From positions 13,226-77,225 of the forward strand of contig NZ_LT828549.1 in the NCBI RefSeq assembly GCF_900170035.1: a DNA stretch of 64,000 nt, given 5' to 3'. Within the stretch, counting starts at the first letter, position 1; each line of letters opens with the position of its first letter. The notes under the pieces are model-generated. The model did not search any database. It saw nothing but the letters and a program-made list of their open reading frames with translations, and was not told the DNA's origin. The translations under genes and the position numbers were made by a program. Below, in pieces: positions 54,138 to 63,479 of this stretch. The stretch comes from Desulfamplus magnetovallimortis (lineage in GTDB: Bacteria > Desulfobacterota > Desulfobacteria > Desulfobacterales > Desulfobacteraceae).

Positions 54138-56297
54138 ATGTTAACTAAAATTTTTCCGTTTCTGCTCTGGTTCAAGGATTACAACGGGGAGAAAATGAGA
54201 GCAGATCTTGTTGCCGGTATTACAGTGGCAATGGTACTTATTCCTCAATCAATGGCCTATGCTCAGCTTGCAGGTCTTCCGGCATATTATGGTCTTTATG
54301 CAGCTTTTCTGCCACCCATGGTTGCTTCTTTGTTCGGCTCCAGCCGTCAGCTTGCAACAGGTCCTGTTGCGGTTGTATCGCTTATGTCGGCAGCCTCCCT
54401 TGAACCCCTTGCAACAGCGGGAAGTCCCCAGTTTATTGCATATGCGATAATTTTGGCATTTACCGTGGGAACATTTCAGCTTTTTCTTGGTGTGTTCAGA
54501 CTGGGTCTTGTTGTAAATCTTCTGTCCCATCCGGTTGTAAACGGTTTTACAAATGCTGCTGCCATTGTTATCGCCTCATCTCAGTTTTCAAAGCTGTTTG
54601 GCGTATATGTTGACAAAGCCCCCCACCACTACCAGACCATTATAAATGTCTGCAAATCAGCTTTCCATTATACCCATTTTCCAACTCTTGGCATGGGAGT
54701 GCTTGCCATTGCCATAATGGTGGGTCTGAAAAGGTATAATCCCAGGATACCAAATGTCCTTGTTGCAGTTGCTGTAACCACAACACTTTCTCTGTTTATG
54801 GGTTTCAACAATGATCGGACAGTACCCATTGAAAATATAAAGAATCCGGAAGTTGTTAAAACAATTGAAGAGTTCAACAGTGACATTATGCTCATAGAAG
54901 AGCTGGGTGCAAAAAGGGCAGGGCTTAACAACGAGCTGAAGGCCGCCCTTGAGGAGTCAAAGGCAAATGGCCATCACTTCCCGTCTGACAGGCAGATAGA
55001 AATTGAACACAGTCTTGTGGTGATAAATTCCCAGATTGATCGTGCCAAGGCATCTGCCCATGAAAAAAGAGAACTTCTCAGGCTTATCCATTTTGCCACA
55101 GCCGACAATCCAGGTGAAACCCCCGAATTTTACGTAGGGCCTTCGCTTCCGGATGGTGCTGAAACAGACGGAAATAAATGGAGAGTCAAGGTTGGCAACA
55201 AGGTTATTGACGTTAAAAAAATCAATATGATCGGTGGTGGAGCAATCGTGGGAGAGATTCCAAAGGGACTTAAAGTAGGTATCCCCAAAGCTCCGGAAAA
55301 TACATCCTATTTTGCAGCCTTTATCCAGCTTCTGCCGTTTGCAGTAATCATCTCCCTGCTCGGTTTCATGGAGGCAATTGCAATTGCAAAGTCAATGGCA
55401 GCAAAAACAGGCCAGAAGCTTGATCCAAACCAGGAGCTTATAGGACAGGGGCTTGCAAATATTATCGGTTCCTTTGGGCAGAGTTATGCTGTTTCCGGAT
55501 CATTTTCACGTTCTGCTGTAAACCTCCAGGCCAATGCTGTAAGCGGTATGTCTTCGGTTGTGACAAGCATTATGGTTGCTTTGACACTGCTCTTCTTTAC
55601 TCCGCTTTTATATCATCTTCCCCAGGCTGTTCTTGCCTCTGTTATCATGATGGCAGTTATAGGGCTTGTTAATACCAACGGATTTGTCCATGCCTGGAAA
55701 GCCAAACGTTCCGATGGTATCATCTCTGTTATTTCATTTGTATGCACCCTCTACTTTGCCCCTCACCTTGAGGAGGGCATTATGGTAGGTGTTGCTCTTA
55801 CATTTGGACTTTTTATCTACAAAAACCTCAGACCAAGGGTTGCACTTCTTTCCAGAAGCGAAGACAAAACCTTGAAAAGCGCTGTAAAATGCGGCCTTCA
55901 GGAGTGTGACCATATTGCTGTTGTAAGATTTGATGGCTCTCTTATATTCACAAATGCCACATATCTTGAGGATAAGGTGCTGGAGTATATAACTGAAAAG
56001 CCGGCACTGCTTCATATTCTCATTGAGTCAAGTGGTATTAATGACATTGATGCATCAGGTGAAGATGCATTGTCTATACTTATTGATACAGTGCGGGGCA
56101 GTGGCAGGGAGATTTCGTTCTGTGGTGTCAAGGAGCGTGTAATTGATGTACTCACCAGGACACATCTGATTGAAAAAATTGGTGAGGACAATATCTATCC
56201 TGATGCAGGAACAGCGCTTCAGGTTATTCATCGCAGGATTCATGATCAGGGTGACTGCACCACCTGTCCTCTTAAAGAGTGTATCTATCTTCCCTGA
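54138..56297 (+). CDS. SulP-family anion permease with cytoplasmic-like insertion and STAS domain
   Basis: The 719-residue protein has the SulP start (AGITVAMVLIPQSMAYAQLAG), core helices, and a C-terminal STAS domain (about 590-705). It ends CTTCPLKEC. Residues about 225-365 form a hydrophilic, helix-rich insertion between membrane segments. Typical SulP proteins have only a short loop there. Sulfate is the obvious cargo in a sulfate reducer, but bicarbonate is also transported by this family. GGGAG precedes the ATG. Confidence 0.88.
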   Translation: MLTKIFPFLLWFKDYNGEKMRADLVAGITVAMVLIPQSMAYAQLAGLPAYYGLYAAFLPPMVASLFGSSRQLATGPVAVVSLMSAASLEPLATAGSPQFIAYAIILAFTVGTFQLFLGVFRLGLVVNLLSHPVVNGFTNAAAIVIASSQFSKLFGVYVDKAPHHYQTIINVCKSAFHYTHFPTLGMGVLAIAIMVGLKRYNPRIPNVLVAVAVTTTLSLFMGFNNDRTVPIENIKNPEVVKTIEEFNSDIMLIEELGAKRAGLNNELKAALEESKANGHHFPSDRQIEIEHSLVVINSQIDRAKASAHEKRELLRLIHFATADNPGETPEFYVGPSLPDGAETDGNKWRVKVGNKVIDVKKINMIGGGAIVGEIPKGLKVGIPKAPENTSYFAAFIQLLPFAVIISLLGFMEAIAIAKSMAAKTGQKLDPNQELIGQGLANIIGSFGQSYAVSGSFSRSAVNLQANAVSGMSSVVTSIMVALTLLFFTPLLYHLPQAVLASVIMMAVIGLVNTNGFVHAWKAKRSDGIISVISFVCTLYFAPHLEEGIMVGVALTFGLFIYKNLRPRVALLSRSEDKTLKSAVKCGLQECDHIAVVRFDGSLIFTNATYLEDKVLEYITEKPALLHILIESSGINDIDASGEDALSILIDTVRGSGREISFCGVKERVIDVLTRTHLIEKIGEDNIYPDAGTALQVIHRRIHDQGDCTTCPLKECIYLP

Positions 56298-56315
56298 TTG
56301 ATTTTGTACTATTTT

Positions 56316-56465
56316 TATTAGAAAGTCTCCATAACATGCTGATATACAACGACTTTCATGTTTCGTTGTGATGCGTCATAAAACATGGAGGTTTATAAGA
56401 AAACTACTGTATTTTAAGGCGCTTAAGGACTTTCACTTTTCGTTGTGGCAGATGGGAGCTGCCAT
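56316..56465 (+). repeat. Dispersed repeat family C, copy 4
   Basis: TTAGAAAGTCTCCATAACAT, then GACTTTCATGTTTCGTTGTG, and later GGACTTTCACTTTTCGTTG with GCAGATGGGAGCTGC. The first part matches 20395-20490 in reverse. It spans most of the spacer after the permease gene. Confidence 0.75.
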
Positions 56466-56477
56466 GGTCGTTATTCA

Positions 56478-56658
56478 TACTCAAAATCGACACCTTATTG
56501 CTTTTTGAGCAGTTATTGAATTTGTCTGAATCAGGATAACCAGGATGAAAAGGATGCTCAGGATAAATAAATAATCCTGCCTTATCTTGTTAATCTTGGA
56601 CATCCTGATTCAGACAATGTTGACAAGGCTCAAAAGATCATAGGTGTCGGCTTTGAGT
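56478..56658. repeat. Dispersed palindromic repeat family A, copy 6
   Basis: It is a full-length copy with TACTCAAAATCGACACC at the left and GGTGTCGGCTTTGAGT at the right. The inner arms are TTGTCTGAATCAGGATAAC and CATCCTGATTCAGACAA. Confidence 0.9.
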
Positions 56659-56841
56659 TCATAAATGGGCATGAAATAACTTTTCTTTTTCAAGGCCCTT
56701 GACAGATTTGAAAAACGCTGATTCTAATTTATTTTGTGGTTTAGGTAAAAAAGAGGCATAATCGATTAAAACTCTACCACTCAGGATAATCGCCAACAAT
56801 GCCGAAACGACAATGTAGTAAAATAAAGGGTACTGTGACAA
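56659..56841 (-). CDS. Small membrane protein or gene fragment
   Basis: A 60-residue frame has one predicted helix (YYIVVSALLAIILSG), then VLIDYASFLPKPQNKLES. The second part is also encoded at about 40168-40215 with synonymous differences. It may be a real small protein or the shared remnant of a lost gene. Confidence 0.35.
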   Translation of the reverse strand: MSQYPLFYYIVVSALLAIILSGRVLIDYASFLPKPQNKLESAFFKSVKGLEKEKLFHAHL

Positions 56842-56929
56842 TCCCTATCAATATGCAATAAAACAGAACTTTTTGTTTTGGCTTACGAGCATCCATTGCA
56901 AATGTAAATGTTCAATCATTTGCCCTGGG

Positions 56930-59900
56930 TCAGTTCGTTTCCTTTTCCAATATCTCCAATGCTTCTTTAAATTTGTACCGTTTGACCAGCGCTTTTAACT
57001 CCTTGTGTCCGGCCAGTTCTTCAAGCAAGGGCGCATAGGTTTTTTTCCGCCTGGATTGCAGTGCAGTTTTGAGTTCCTGCAGCAATTCCACCTCACGTTC
57101 TGTGGAAAGAGGTTCTTGAATCCTTACATCTTCTTTGAACTTAACTGTCCCTACGATCTCATCACATACCAGCCTCAATTGTTCCTGAAAGGCGTTGAGA
57201 TTTTCAACATTGGGATCATCTTCTAAGGTTTTAGATATCTCACTGAGCTTTTCTGCACCGATGGCGGCACTGAGTCCCTTGATTGTGTGGATGAGTCTCT
57301 TAAAATCCTCCTTTTGTGGAGATGTTTTCAATGTGCTATAATTATTAGCAAAATCACTTAGCAGTTTTTTATAAAGAGTTGCATCACCCATGATCCTTGA
57401 GAGACCGGCCCGGGTATCGACATGAATCATATCAGGAAGCATATCAGGCACTGCACCGTCTGAATTCTCTTTAAGTTCACCGTCTGGATTCTCTTTCATT
57501 TCACCGTCTGGATTCTCTTTCATTTCACCGTCTGGATTCTCTTTCATTTCACTGTCTGAATCCTCTTCCAGTTCCACTTCACCGGGCACTGCTTTTGCCT
57601 CGCATTTTTTACTGATGTATTTCAGTAGTGTGGCAAATAGTTTTTCGACATCAATGGGCTTATTGAGATGCTCCTGCATCCCGGCCTCTTTGGTTTTAGC
57701 AATGTCGCTGAGCAGAGCGTTGGCGGTTAGTGCAATGATGGGTAGCGTGCTGTTTTTCTTCCGAATCAGACCTGTGGCCTCATATCCGTCCATCTCCGGC
57801 ATCTGTATATCCATCAGGATCAGCTCATATCTATCTGGTTCTGCATCCACCATTTCAACCACTTCCTTGCCGTTGAAGGCATCGACAATCAGTATCCCGC
57901 TGTGGGAAAGCATGCCATGAATGATTTCCCGATTCATGCTGTTGTCTTCGGCCAATAGAATCGTGCTTCCACTCAGGGTTGTTAGCTCATTTTTAAGGGA
58001 GGCGTACTGAACCGTTTTATCATATTCGTGCTTGATTTTCTCACCAAAGGCTTCCATGATAACGGTGTAAAGCAGGGATGGATTGACGGGTTTTTGCAAA
58101 AAGATCTCTATGCCCTGTTCTTTGGCGGCATTGAGCAGGCTCTCCTGGCGATAGGCCGATACCATGATGATGGTTGGTGGGAGGCTTTGGCATTGTTCCT
58201 TGATCTTTTTTGTGGTCTCTATCCCGTCAAGGTCTGGCATTTTCCAGTCCATCAACACCAGGTCAAAATATTGTTTCTGCTGGCAGATCATTGCAATGGC
58301 TTCTTCTCCGCTGTCGGCTGTTGTGACATTGATATTGAATCCTTTAAGCAGGCTGGTCAGTATATTTTGCCAGCTTGGAGTATCGTCCACAATCAGCACC
58401 TTTTTGTCCGGGAATTGCCGAAGTCGTTTGGGCTTGCTCTTCTGTTCCCCCAGGGGCACCTCAAATGTAAAGGTGCTTCCCTGGTTAGCCACACTTTCAA
58501 CCCAGATACTGCCCCCCATCAGTTCCACAAGTTGCCTGGAAATTGCAAGGCCCAGACCAGTCCCGCCATATTTTCGGGTGGTGCCGGCATCAGCCTGGGA
58601 AAAAGACTGAAAAAGGCGGGACTGCTGTTCGGGTGTCATCCCGATACCTGTATCCTGAACCTTGAACTGGTAACGCTCCTGTTCCAAACGGGTGATATAT
58701 ATTCCCACCTCTCCTGTTTTGGTGAATTTTACAGCGTTGTTGGCAAGGTTTGTGAGAACCTGTCCCAGCCGCAGGGGATCACCGTGAAGTTTCATATTCA
58801 TCCCTTGATCATAACTGACAACAAACTCCAAACCCTTTTCGTTGGCTTTGAGTTCCACCAGGGTAGTGACGTTGTCTATGACGGTGTGCAGGTCAAAATC
58901 AATTTCTTCAATGGCAAGCTTTCCAGCCTCGATTTTGGAAAAATCAAGGATGTCGTTGATAATTCCCAACAGAGAGTTTGCCGAGTTCTCAATCTTATGA
59001 ACATAACTGCTTTGCGTTGGGTCGAGGCGGGTTTGTTTTATCAGATAGATCATGCCGGTAATTGCGTTCATGGGTGTGCGAATCTCATGACTCATGTTGG
59101 CCAGAAAAGTTGACTTTGTCATGGTCGCCTCTTCTGCCTTTTTTTTGGCTGCCGTAAGCTGCATGTTGACATGGCTGAGTTTGCGATTCCAGTAAAGCCC
59201 ACCCATCAGGATCAGTGCAACGCCCACCAGAATTTTCCAGATAAGACTGTAGTCAGTTCCTTTTTCCATGCGAACCGAGAGCCACTTATTACTGATCTCT
59301 TCAATATCATTGTCTGACAGGGAGTCCACAGCTTTTTCCATAATTCCCTGTAGTATAGCATCATTTTTGTTTACCCCAATGGAATAGCGTTTTTTAAGGC
59401 CTGTCTCACCAATGATCTTAATATCAAACAATCGCTCCTTGGCAATAAGGTATGCCGCTCCGACCAGGGGATTTATCGCAGCATCCAGCTCTCCGCCGGA
59501 AACCATTCGCATGGCTTTGATATGGTTTTTCACATCAACCACCCGGATTGCCGGATACTCACTGCGAATGATTCCAGCCGTCCGGGAACCTTTGACGACT
59601 CCCACTGTTTGTCCTTTTAATGCATTGAGGCCGCCGATATAGGACACATCATTTTTAACGATGATCACTTCGGGCTCCTCATAGATGGAGCTGGTGAAAT
59701 TTAAAAAGGATCTGTGATCAGGGGTTGGTTCCATGAATGAAACAATATCGCACTTTCCGGATTTGGCCTTTTCCAATGTCTCCTGCCAGGTTTTGGTGTG
59801 CAACAGGGTAAATGGTTTTCCGATTTTCCGGGCAATGAGCTGCAGATAATCCGCTGCCAGCCCTTCATATTTTTTCTGTTCGTTAATTTTTCCATAGGGC

Positions 59901-60790
59901 TCCCAGTCGGGATTGACGCACATGGTGATGGTTTTTTTTTCGATCAGATAGGCATCCTCTTTTGGGGTGAAGTTTATAAGGCCGGCTCTGCTGTCCTTTG
60001 TCACACCAATCCATAGGTTGGCCAATGCCTCTTTTTCTTCCTCGGAAATAGAATCCAGCCCCTTTTGTATTATCGAACGTAGAATGGGTTTCTCCGGGCG
60101 TATGCCAAACCGCAGGTCCTCCTTATCAATATTCGGCAGTTGTAGTTCACCAGCCAGTTTCAGATTTGTATAGACATGCTTTTTGATCAGGTAGTTGATA
60201 TTCGTCAGATTCTGAATCAGGGCATCGATTTTTCCAAAGACCAAGGCCTTGGTTATCTCATCATATGTCTCATATGAGACAAGTTCCATGGTTCCTATCT
60301 CTTCCAGATCTTTTCTGTAAAAAATATCCTTGAGTACCCCCACTCTCTTACCTGCCAGGCTTTCTAATCCCTGATACTCTCCAAAATCATCCCGTACAAA
60401 GATCATGATGGGAATTTCGTAGTAGGGTTTAGTGAAAAGGGTAAACTCCTCCCGCTCTTTTTTGTACGAGATGCTGGTGATCATATCCGCTTTTTTGGTT
60501 TTGAAAGCCGTCAAAATGGAATTCCAGTTGCCCAGCTGTTTGGTGAACTTCAACCCCGTTCTCTGGGAAATTAATGCAAGCAGATCATGTTCGAATCCGC
60601 CCGCTGCATCCTGGATTATGTATGAAAATGGGGAGAAGTCCGGCATCATGGCAACCCTGACTTCAGGATTTGAGTTTATGAATGCATTCTCCTCGGGGGT
60701 AAATTCCAGAGCACAGGATGCCACGGGAAACAGAAGTACCGGGTAAATAATTACCAGGTAAATGATTATTCGGATCAGAATTGATTTCAA
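56930..60790 (-). CDS. Hybrid sensor histidine kinase with two SBP3 sensors, two receivers and Hpt
   Basis: This 1,286-residue membrane kinase has a signal peptide or first helix (1-27). Two periplasmic amino-acid-binding-type (SBP_bac_3) domains follow at about 30-275 and 285-515. A membrane helix at about 520-540 leads to HisKA with His568 (NMSHEIRTPMNA) and the HATPase domain (DTGIGM, GGTGLGLAI). Two receivers follow (KVLIVDDTPS and TILLAEDNSM). An acidic linker built of 8-residue repeats (NPDGEMKE) leads to a C-terminal Hpt with RLIHTIKGLSAAIG. This is a BvgS/EvgS-like phosphorelay. The following REC-GGDEF and REC proteins are likely partners. Confidence 0.92.
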   Translation of the reverse strand: MKSILIRIIIYLVIIYPVLLFPVASCALEFTPEENAFINSNPEVRVAMMPDFSPFSYIIQDAAGGFEHDLLALISQRTGLKFTKQLGNWNSILTAFKTKKADMITSISYKKEREEFTLFTKPYYEIPIMIFVRDDFGEYQGLESLAGKRVGVLKDIFYRKDLEEIGTMELVSYETYDEITKALVFGKIDALIQNLTNINYLIKKHVYTNLKLAGELQLPNIDKEDLRFGIRPEKPILRSIIQKGLDSISEEEKEALANLWIGVTKDSRAGLINFTPKEDAYLIEKKTITMCVNPDWEPYGKINEQKKYEGLAADYLQLIARKIGKPFTLLHTKTWQETLEKAKSGKCDIVSFMEPTPDHRSFLNFTSSIYEEPEVIIVKNDVSYIGGLNALKGQTVGVVKGSRTAGIIRSEYPAIRVVDVKNHIKAMRMVSGGELDAAINPLVGAAYLIAKERLFDIKIIGETGLKKRYSIGVNKNDAILQGIMEKAVDSLSDNDIEEISNKWLSVRMEKGTDYSLIWKILVGVALILMGGLYWNRKLSHVNMQLTAAKKKAEEATMTKSTFLANMSHEIRTPMNAITGMIYLIKQTRLDPTQSSYVHKIENSANSLLGIINDILDFSKIEAGKLAIEEIDFDLHTVIDNVTTLVELKANEKGLEFVVSYDQGMNMKLHGDPLRLGQVLTNLANNAVKFTKTGEVGIYITRLEQERYQFKVQDTGIGMTPEQQSRLFQSFSQADAGTTRKYGGTGLGLAISRQLVELMGGSIWVESVANQGSTFTFEVPLGEQKSKPKRLRQFPDKKVLIVDDTPSWQNILTSLLKGFNINVTTADSGEEAIAMICQQKQYFDLVLMDWKMPDLDGIETTKKIKEQCQSLPPTIIMVSAYRQESLLNAAKEQGIEIFLQKPVNPSLLYTVIMEAFGEKIKHEYDKTVQYASLKNELTTLSGSTILLAEDNSMNREIIHGMLSHSGILIVDAFNGKEVVEMVDAEPDRYELILMDIQMPEMDGYEATGLIRKKNSTLPIIALTANALLSDIAKTKEAGMQEHLNKPIDVEKLFATLLKYISKKCEAKAVPGEVELEEDSDSEMKENPDGEMKENPDGEMKENPDGELKENSDGAVPDMLPDMIHVDTRAGLSRIMGDATLYKKLLSDFANNYSTLKTSPQKEDFKRLIHTIKGLSAAIGAEKLSEISKTLEDDPNVENLNAFQEQLRLVCDEIVGTVKFKEDVRIQEPLSTEREVELLQELKTALQSRRKKTYAPLLEELAGHKELKALVKRYKFKEALEILEKETN
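57454..57573 (-). repeat. 24-bp tandem repeat within the kinase gene
   Basis: About five units encode D/NPDGEMKE in the linker between receiver 2 and the Hpt domain. The central units are almost identical at DNA level, which suggests recent slippage expansion. Confidence 0.85.
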
Positions 60791-60804
60791 AATGATTCCT
60801 TAAA

Positions 60805-61746
60805 TTATACATCCCTGAAAATACTTCGGTTCCGACCACCTTCCTTGGCTTTGTACAAGGCACTATCAGCCTGCCTTAACAAACTGTCCAACGAAGTGCT
60901 ATCTCCTTTTTTACAGGCCATACCGCTGCTGATGGTACAGTATATGGTCGAACCACCGTCTGTATTGATGGGTATTTCACATACTTTCTGTTGAAGTAGG
61001 GATGCTATTTCCATTGCCCGGGTTTCGTCCCCTGCTTTTAGAAGAACAGCAAATTCTTCTCCTCCCATACGGCCAAAAATCGATGACTCCGGAAGCGTTT
61101 GGGAAATGGCAGTGGTTATCGTTTTCAATGCGATATCTCCAGTATGGTGACCATATTTGTCATTGAGCCGTTTGAAGTGATCAATGTCGATCATCAGGGC
61201 GTAAAGGTCATCTGATGCTTCAGCATACATTTGTTCAGCCAGTTGGAAGAATTTTCTACGATTATAAATTCCGGTGAGGCTGTCACGGGTGGCGAGGAAA
61301 TTCAGCTCCCTGAGCACATCCTGAAGTTTGAGCTGAACCTTCACCCGTGCCAGAAGCTCTTTAGGCTTGAACGGTTTGGTCACATAGTCCGCACCACCCA
61401 GGTCATAGGCCTTTTCAATACTCTCTTCGTCACTTTTAGCCGTAATAAATATGACCGGGATATTCTGTGTCTCTGGCTGATTCTTCAGTCTTTGGCACAC
61501 AGTATATCCGTCCATTCCAGGCATAAGTATGTCCAGCAACACAAGGTCGATGGATTCTTCTTTGATCAGTGCAAGGGCATCCTCACCGGAAGTTGATGGA
61601 ATTACGTCATACTCCTTTAAAATAGCAAGTAGCATATCAATATTGCTTTCGTTATCATCCACCACCAGAATCGTTTTTGCTATATCTTCATTCATTTTTT
61701 TTCCCATACCCCAGGAATCTTCTTGAAGTGATTTTTTTGTCATCAA
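60805..61746 (-). CDS. Response regulator with GGDEF domain (diguanylate cyclase)
   Basis: The 313-residue protein has a receiver domain at about 25-145 (TILVVDDNESN, LVLLDILMPGMDG with the phosphoacceptor Asp, TKPF). The GGDEF domain has GRMGGEEF. The RxxD inhibitory site usually five residues upstream is not present (the sequence is SLPESSIFGR-like). It should make c-di-GMP when phosphorylated. The start could be any of three Met codons. It ends 14 bp before the kinase gene. Confidence 0.9.
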   Translation of the reverse strand: MMTKKSLQEDSWGMGKKMNEDIAKTILVVDDNESNIDMLLAILKEYDVIPSTSGEDALALIKEESIDLVLLDILMPGMDGYTVCQRLKNQPETQNIPVIFITAKSDEESIEKAYDLGGADYVTKPFKPKELLARVKVQLKLQDVLRELNFLATRDSLTGIYNRRKFFQLAEQMYAEASDDLYALMIDIDHFKRLNDKYGHHTGDIALKTITTAISQTLPESSIFGRMGGEEFAVLLKAGDETRAMEIASLLQQKVCEIPINTDGGSTIYCTISSGMACKKGDSTSLDSLLRQADSALYKAKEGGRNRSIFRDV

Positions 61747-61832
61747 AGGTTTAAAATTTACCGGAAGTTCGGTATTGTTTCACAAAGGCTCGTCTATTAT
61801 CTCACAAAGACCCAGCTTAGGCTTAAAGCGAC

Positions 61833-62420
61833 TTATAAACCATCTGTCATGTGGTTGAGTGTTTGTTGCATTTGCAGGCAGGCAGCCGTTATTTCCTTCC
61901 TGTTCATGGTACTCTTTTTTTCCAATTCTTTTATCATATTAGCTGTTATATCAATCAGTTGTACCAGGCTCTGCTTAAATTGAGATGGATTCTTTATAAA
62001 AGCCAATTCAGCCTGCTCTTTCACGGTCTCTTCCAGCCGTACCTGATAGCTGTGCAATTTCAGATGAGTTTGTACCCTTGCCAAAAGTTCTATGGCGTTA
62101 AAGGGTTTTGCAACATAGTCCACAACACCGAGTTCAAAACATTTCTGTATATCCTGTTCGCTGCTTTTAACGGTAATGAAGATAACGGGTATCTCCCGGG
62201 TTTTCTCATCAGCCTTGATGCGGCGACAGACCTCAAAGCCGTCCATTTCCGGCATGACAACATCCAGGAGTATCAGATCCACATCCTCTTCCTGCAGTAT
62301 TTCCAATGCTTCTTTGCCTGAAAGTGCCGGAATGACATCATACCGTTTTAATATACCCACGAGTATATCAAGGTTTATTTCTGAATCGTCAACAGCCAAA
62401 ATGGTTATTTCTTTTCCCAT
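61833..62420 (-). CDS. Single-domain response regulator with helical tail
   Basis: The 195-residue protein has a complete receiver (ILAVDDSEINLD, LILLDVVMPEMDG, VAKPFN). An unassigned helical tail of about 70 residues follows (VKEQAELAFIKNPSQ). There is no DNA-binding or enzyme domain. The receiver closely resembles that of the next gene, which suggests duplication. It heads the minus-strand signalling cluster and may shuttle phosphate for the hybrid kinase. Confidence 0.9.
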   Translation of the reverse strand: MGKEITILAVDDSEINLDILVGILKRYDVIPALSGKEALEILQEEDVDLILLDVVMPEMDGFEVCRRIKADEKTREIPVIFITVKSSEQDIQKCFELGVVDYVAKPFNAIELLARVQTHLKLHSYQVRLEETVKEQAELAFIKNPSQFKQSLVQLIDITANMIKELEKKSTMNRKEITAACLQMQQTLNHMTDGL

Positions 62421-62989
62421 TCATTCCTCACGAATTATTTCTTCGTCCACTTTTTTCTCACAAAAAAAATAGGATTATGTTGTTTTTCAGGGTTTTATTT
62501 CCATAAAACGATGATAACCCATTGTATTCAATGAGAACATTTAATAGTATTTGTTAATACAGGATTTATGGTTTATCTTTAATAAATTCAATGTATTATA
62601 CTAAATCTAAAGGTATAATACCCTGGAATTCAACAAGATCCACTGCCTATATATCATAAATTTATGGATACCATAACTCAATTATCAGGCCTTGATTATC
62701 GTTTGGACCAAAAATGAAGAAATCATAGTAAGTTGGATAAGCCTATACATGTTGACCTTGGGTAAATAGCTTAAATAATATGCTATATTGACATTATGTT
62801 TAATCCTGGATACCCCGGAATCAAGACTGCTCATGGAGTGACAATCCTGATTTCTGATGGTCTTCCGCAATTTGGGGGGTGGTAGAATCTATGCACATTT
62901 TTTCAACAAACAGGGCTATAACTGTTTGATTATTTAGACTATTAATGATGTCAACACTTGTAACTTTATCCGTTGGAAAAAACACCTAT

Positions 62990-63066
62990 TTTTACCGTGG
63001 AAATGGATACATTATTTCCATGCTCGGGGGTGGCGATACTTCCGCTATGTCCGTTTACTAAGTAAA
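62990..63066 (+). repeat. Structured repeat family B, copy 6
   Basis: TTTACCGTGGAAATGGATAC, ATTTCCATGCTCGGGGGTGG, then CCGCTATGTCCGTTTAC. Hairpin 1 (TGGAAAT with ATTTCCA) is perfect. Confidence 0.75.
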
Positions 63067-63137
63067 AGAATAGTATTATTCGTTGTTGCTTAAATCAATA
63101 CATGTATGTATGTTTGTTGTATTGATTTAACTTGATA

Positions 63138-63207
63138 GTATAGGAATTTCTATTTTTATCCTGCAAAAGCAGGCAGTTATGGAAAAGTCCGCCCGAAGGG
63201 CGCTAAG
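63138..63207 (+). repeat. Dispersed repeat family F, copy 2
   Basis: GTATAGGAATTTCTATTTTT, hairpin CTGCAAAAGCAG, then TTATGGAAAAGTCCGCCC and GAAGGGC. It matches 42507-42572. Confidence 0.55.
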
Positions 63208-63479
63208 TTCTCTGATTGGCCACCACATATGGTTACTAATTTGAATTTGTAATAATATATGTAGTACTTCGTCAAAGCTTAAAATTTGGGAAAATCAATC
63301 TATAAAGGCTTGAAAGATTACCTTATCTAAAATGAACAACCCTAAAAATTAGCTTTGACAATGCAGTAGTTTGAAAATTGAGAAGTTACAACTCACGAGT
63401 TCCATAACAGCCTTCCGAGAGAGAGCGACGAATAGTTTTGACTGACTCCAATTAATATCAACCAAACAGGAGAAACACC

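Larger units (their letters stand above)
62471..63479. other. Gene-free spacer rich in structured repeats
   Basis: It is about 1 kb without a credible gene. It holds a family B copy, a 13-bp inverted repeat (TTAAATCAATACA at 63090 with TGTATTGATTTAA at 63118), and a family F copy. A minus-strand frame at 62685-62870 is unconvincing. Confidence 0.6.

Noticed and set aside
58028-59113. 361-codon plus-strand frame opposite the hybrid kinase
   Set aside because: It mirrors the conserved HisKA/HATPase/receiver region of the minus-strand gene; the protein is not recognisable.
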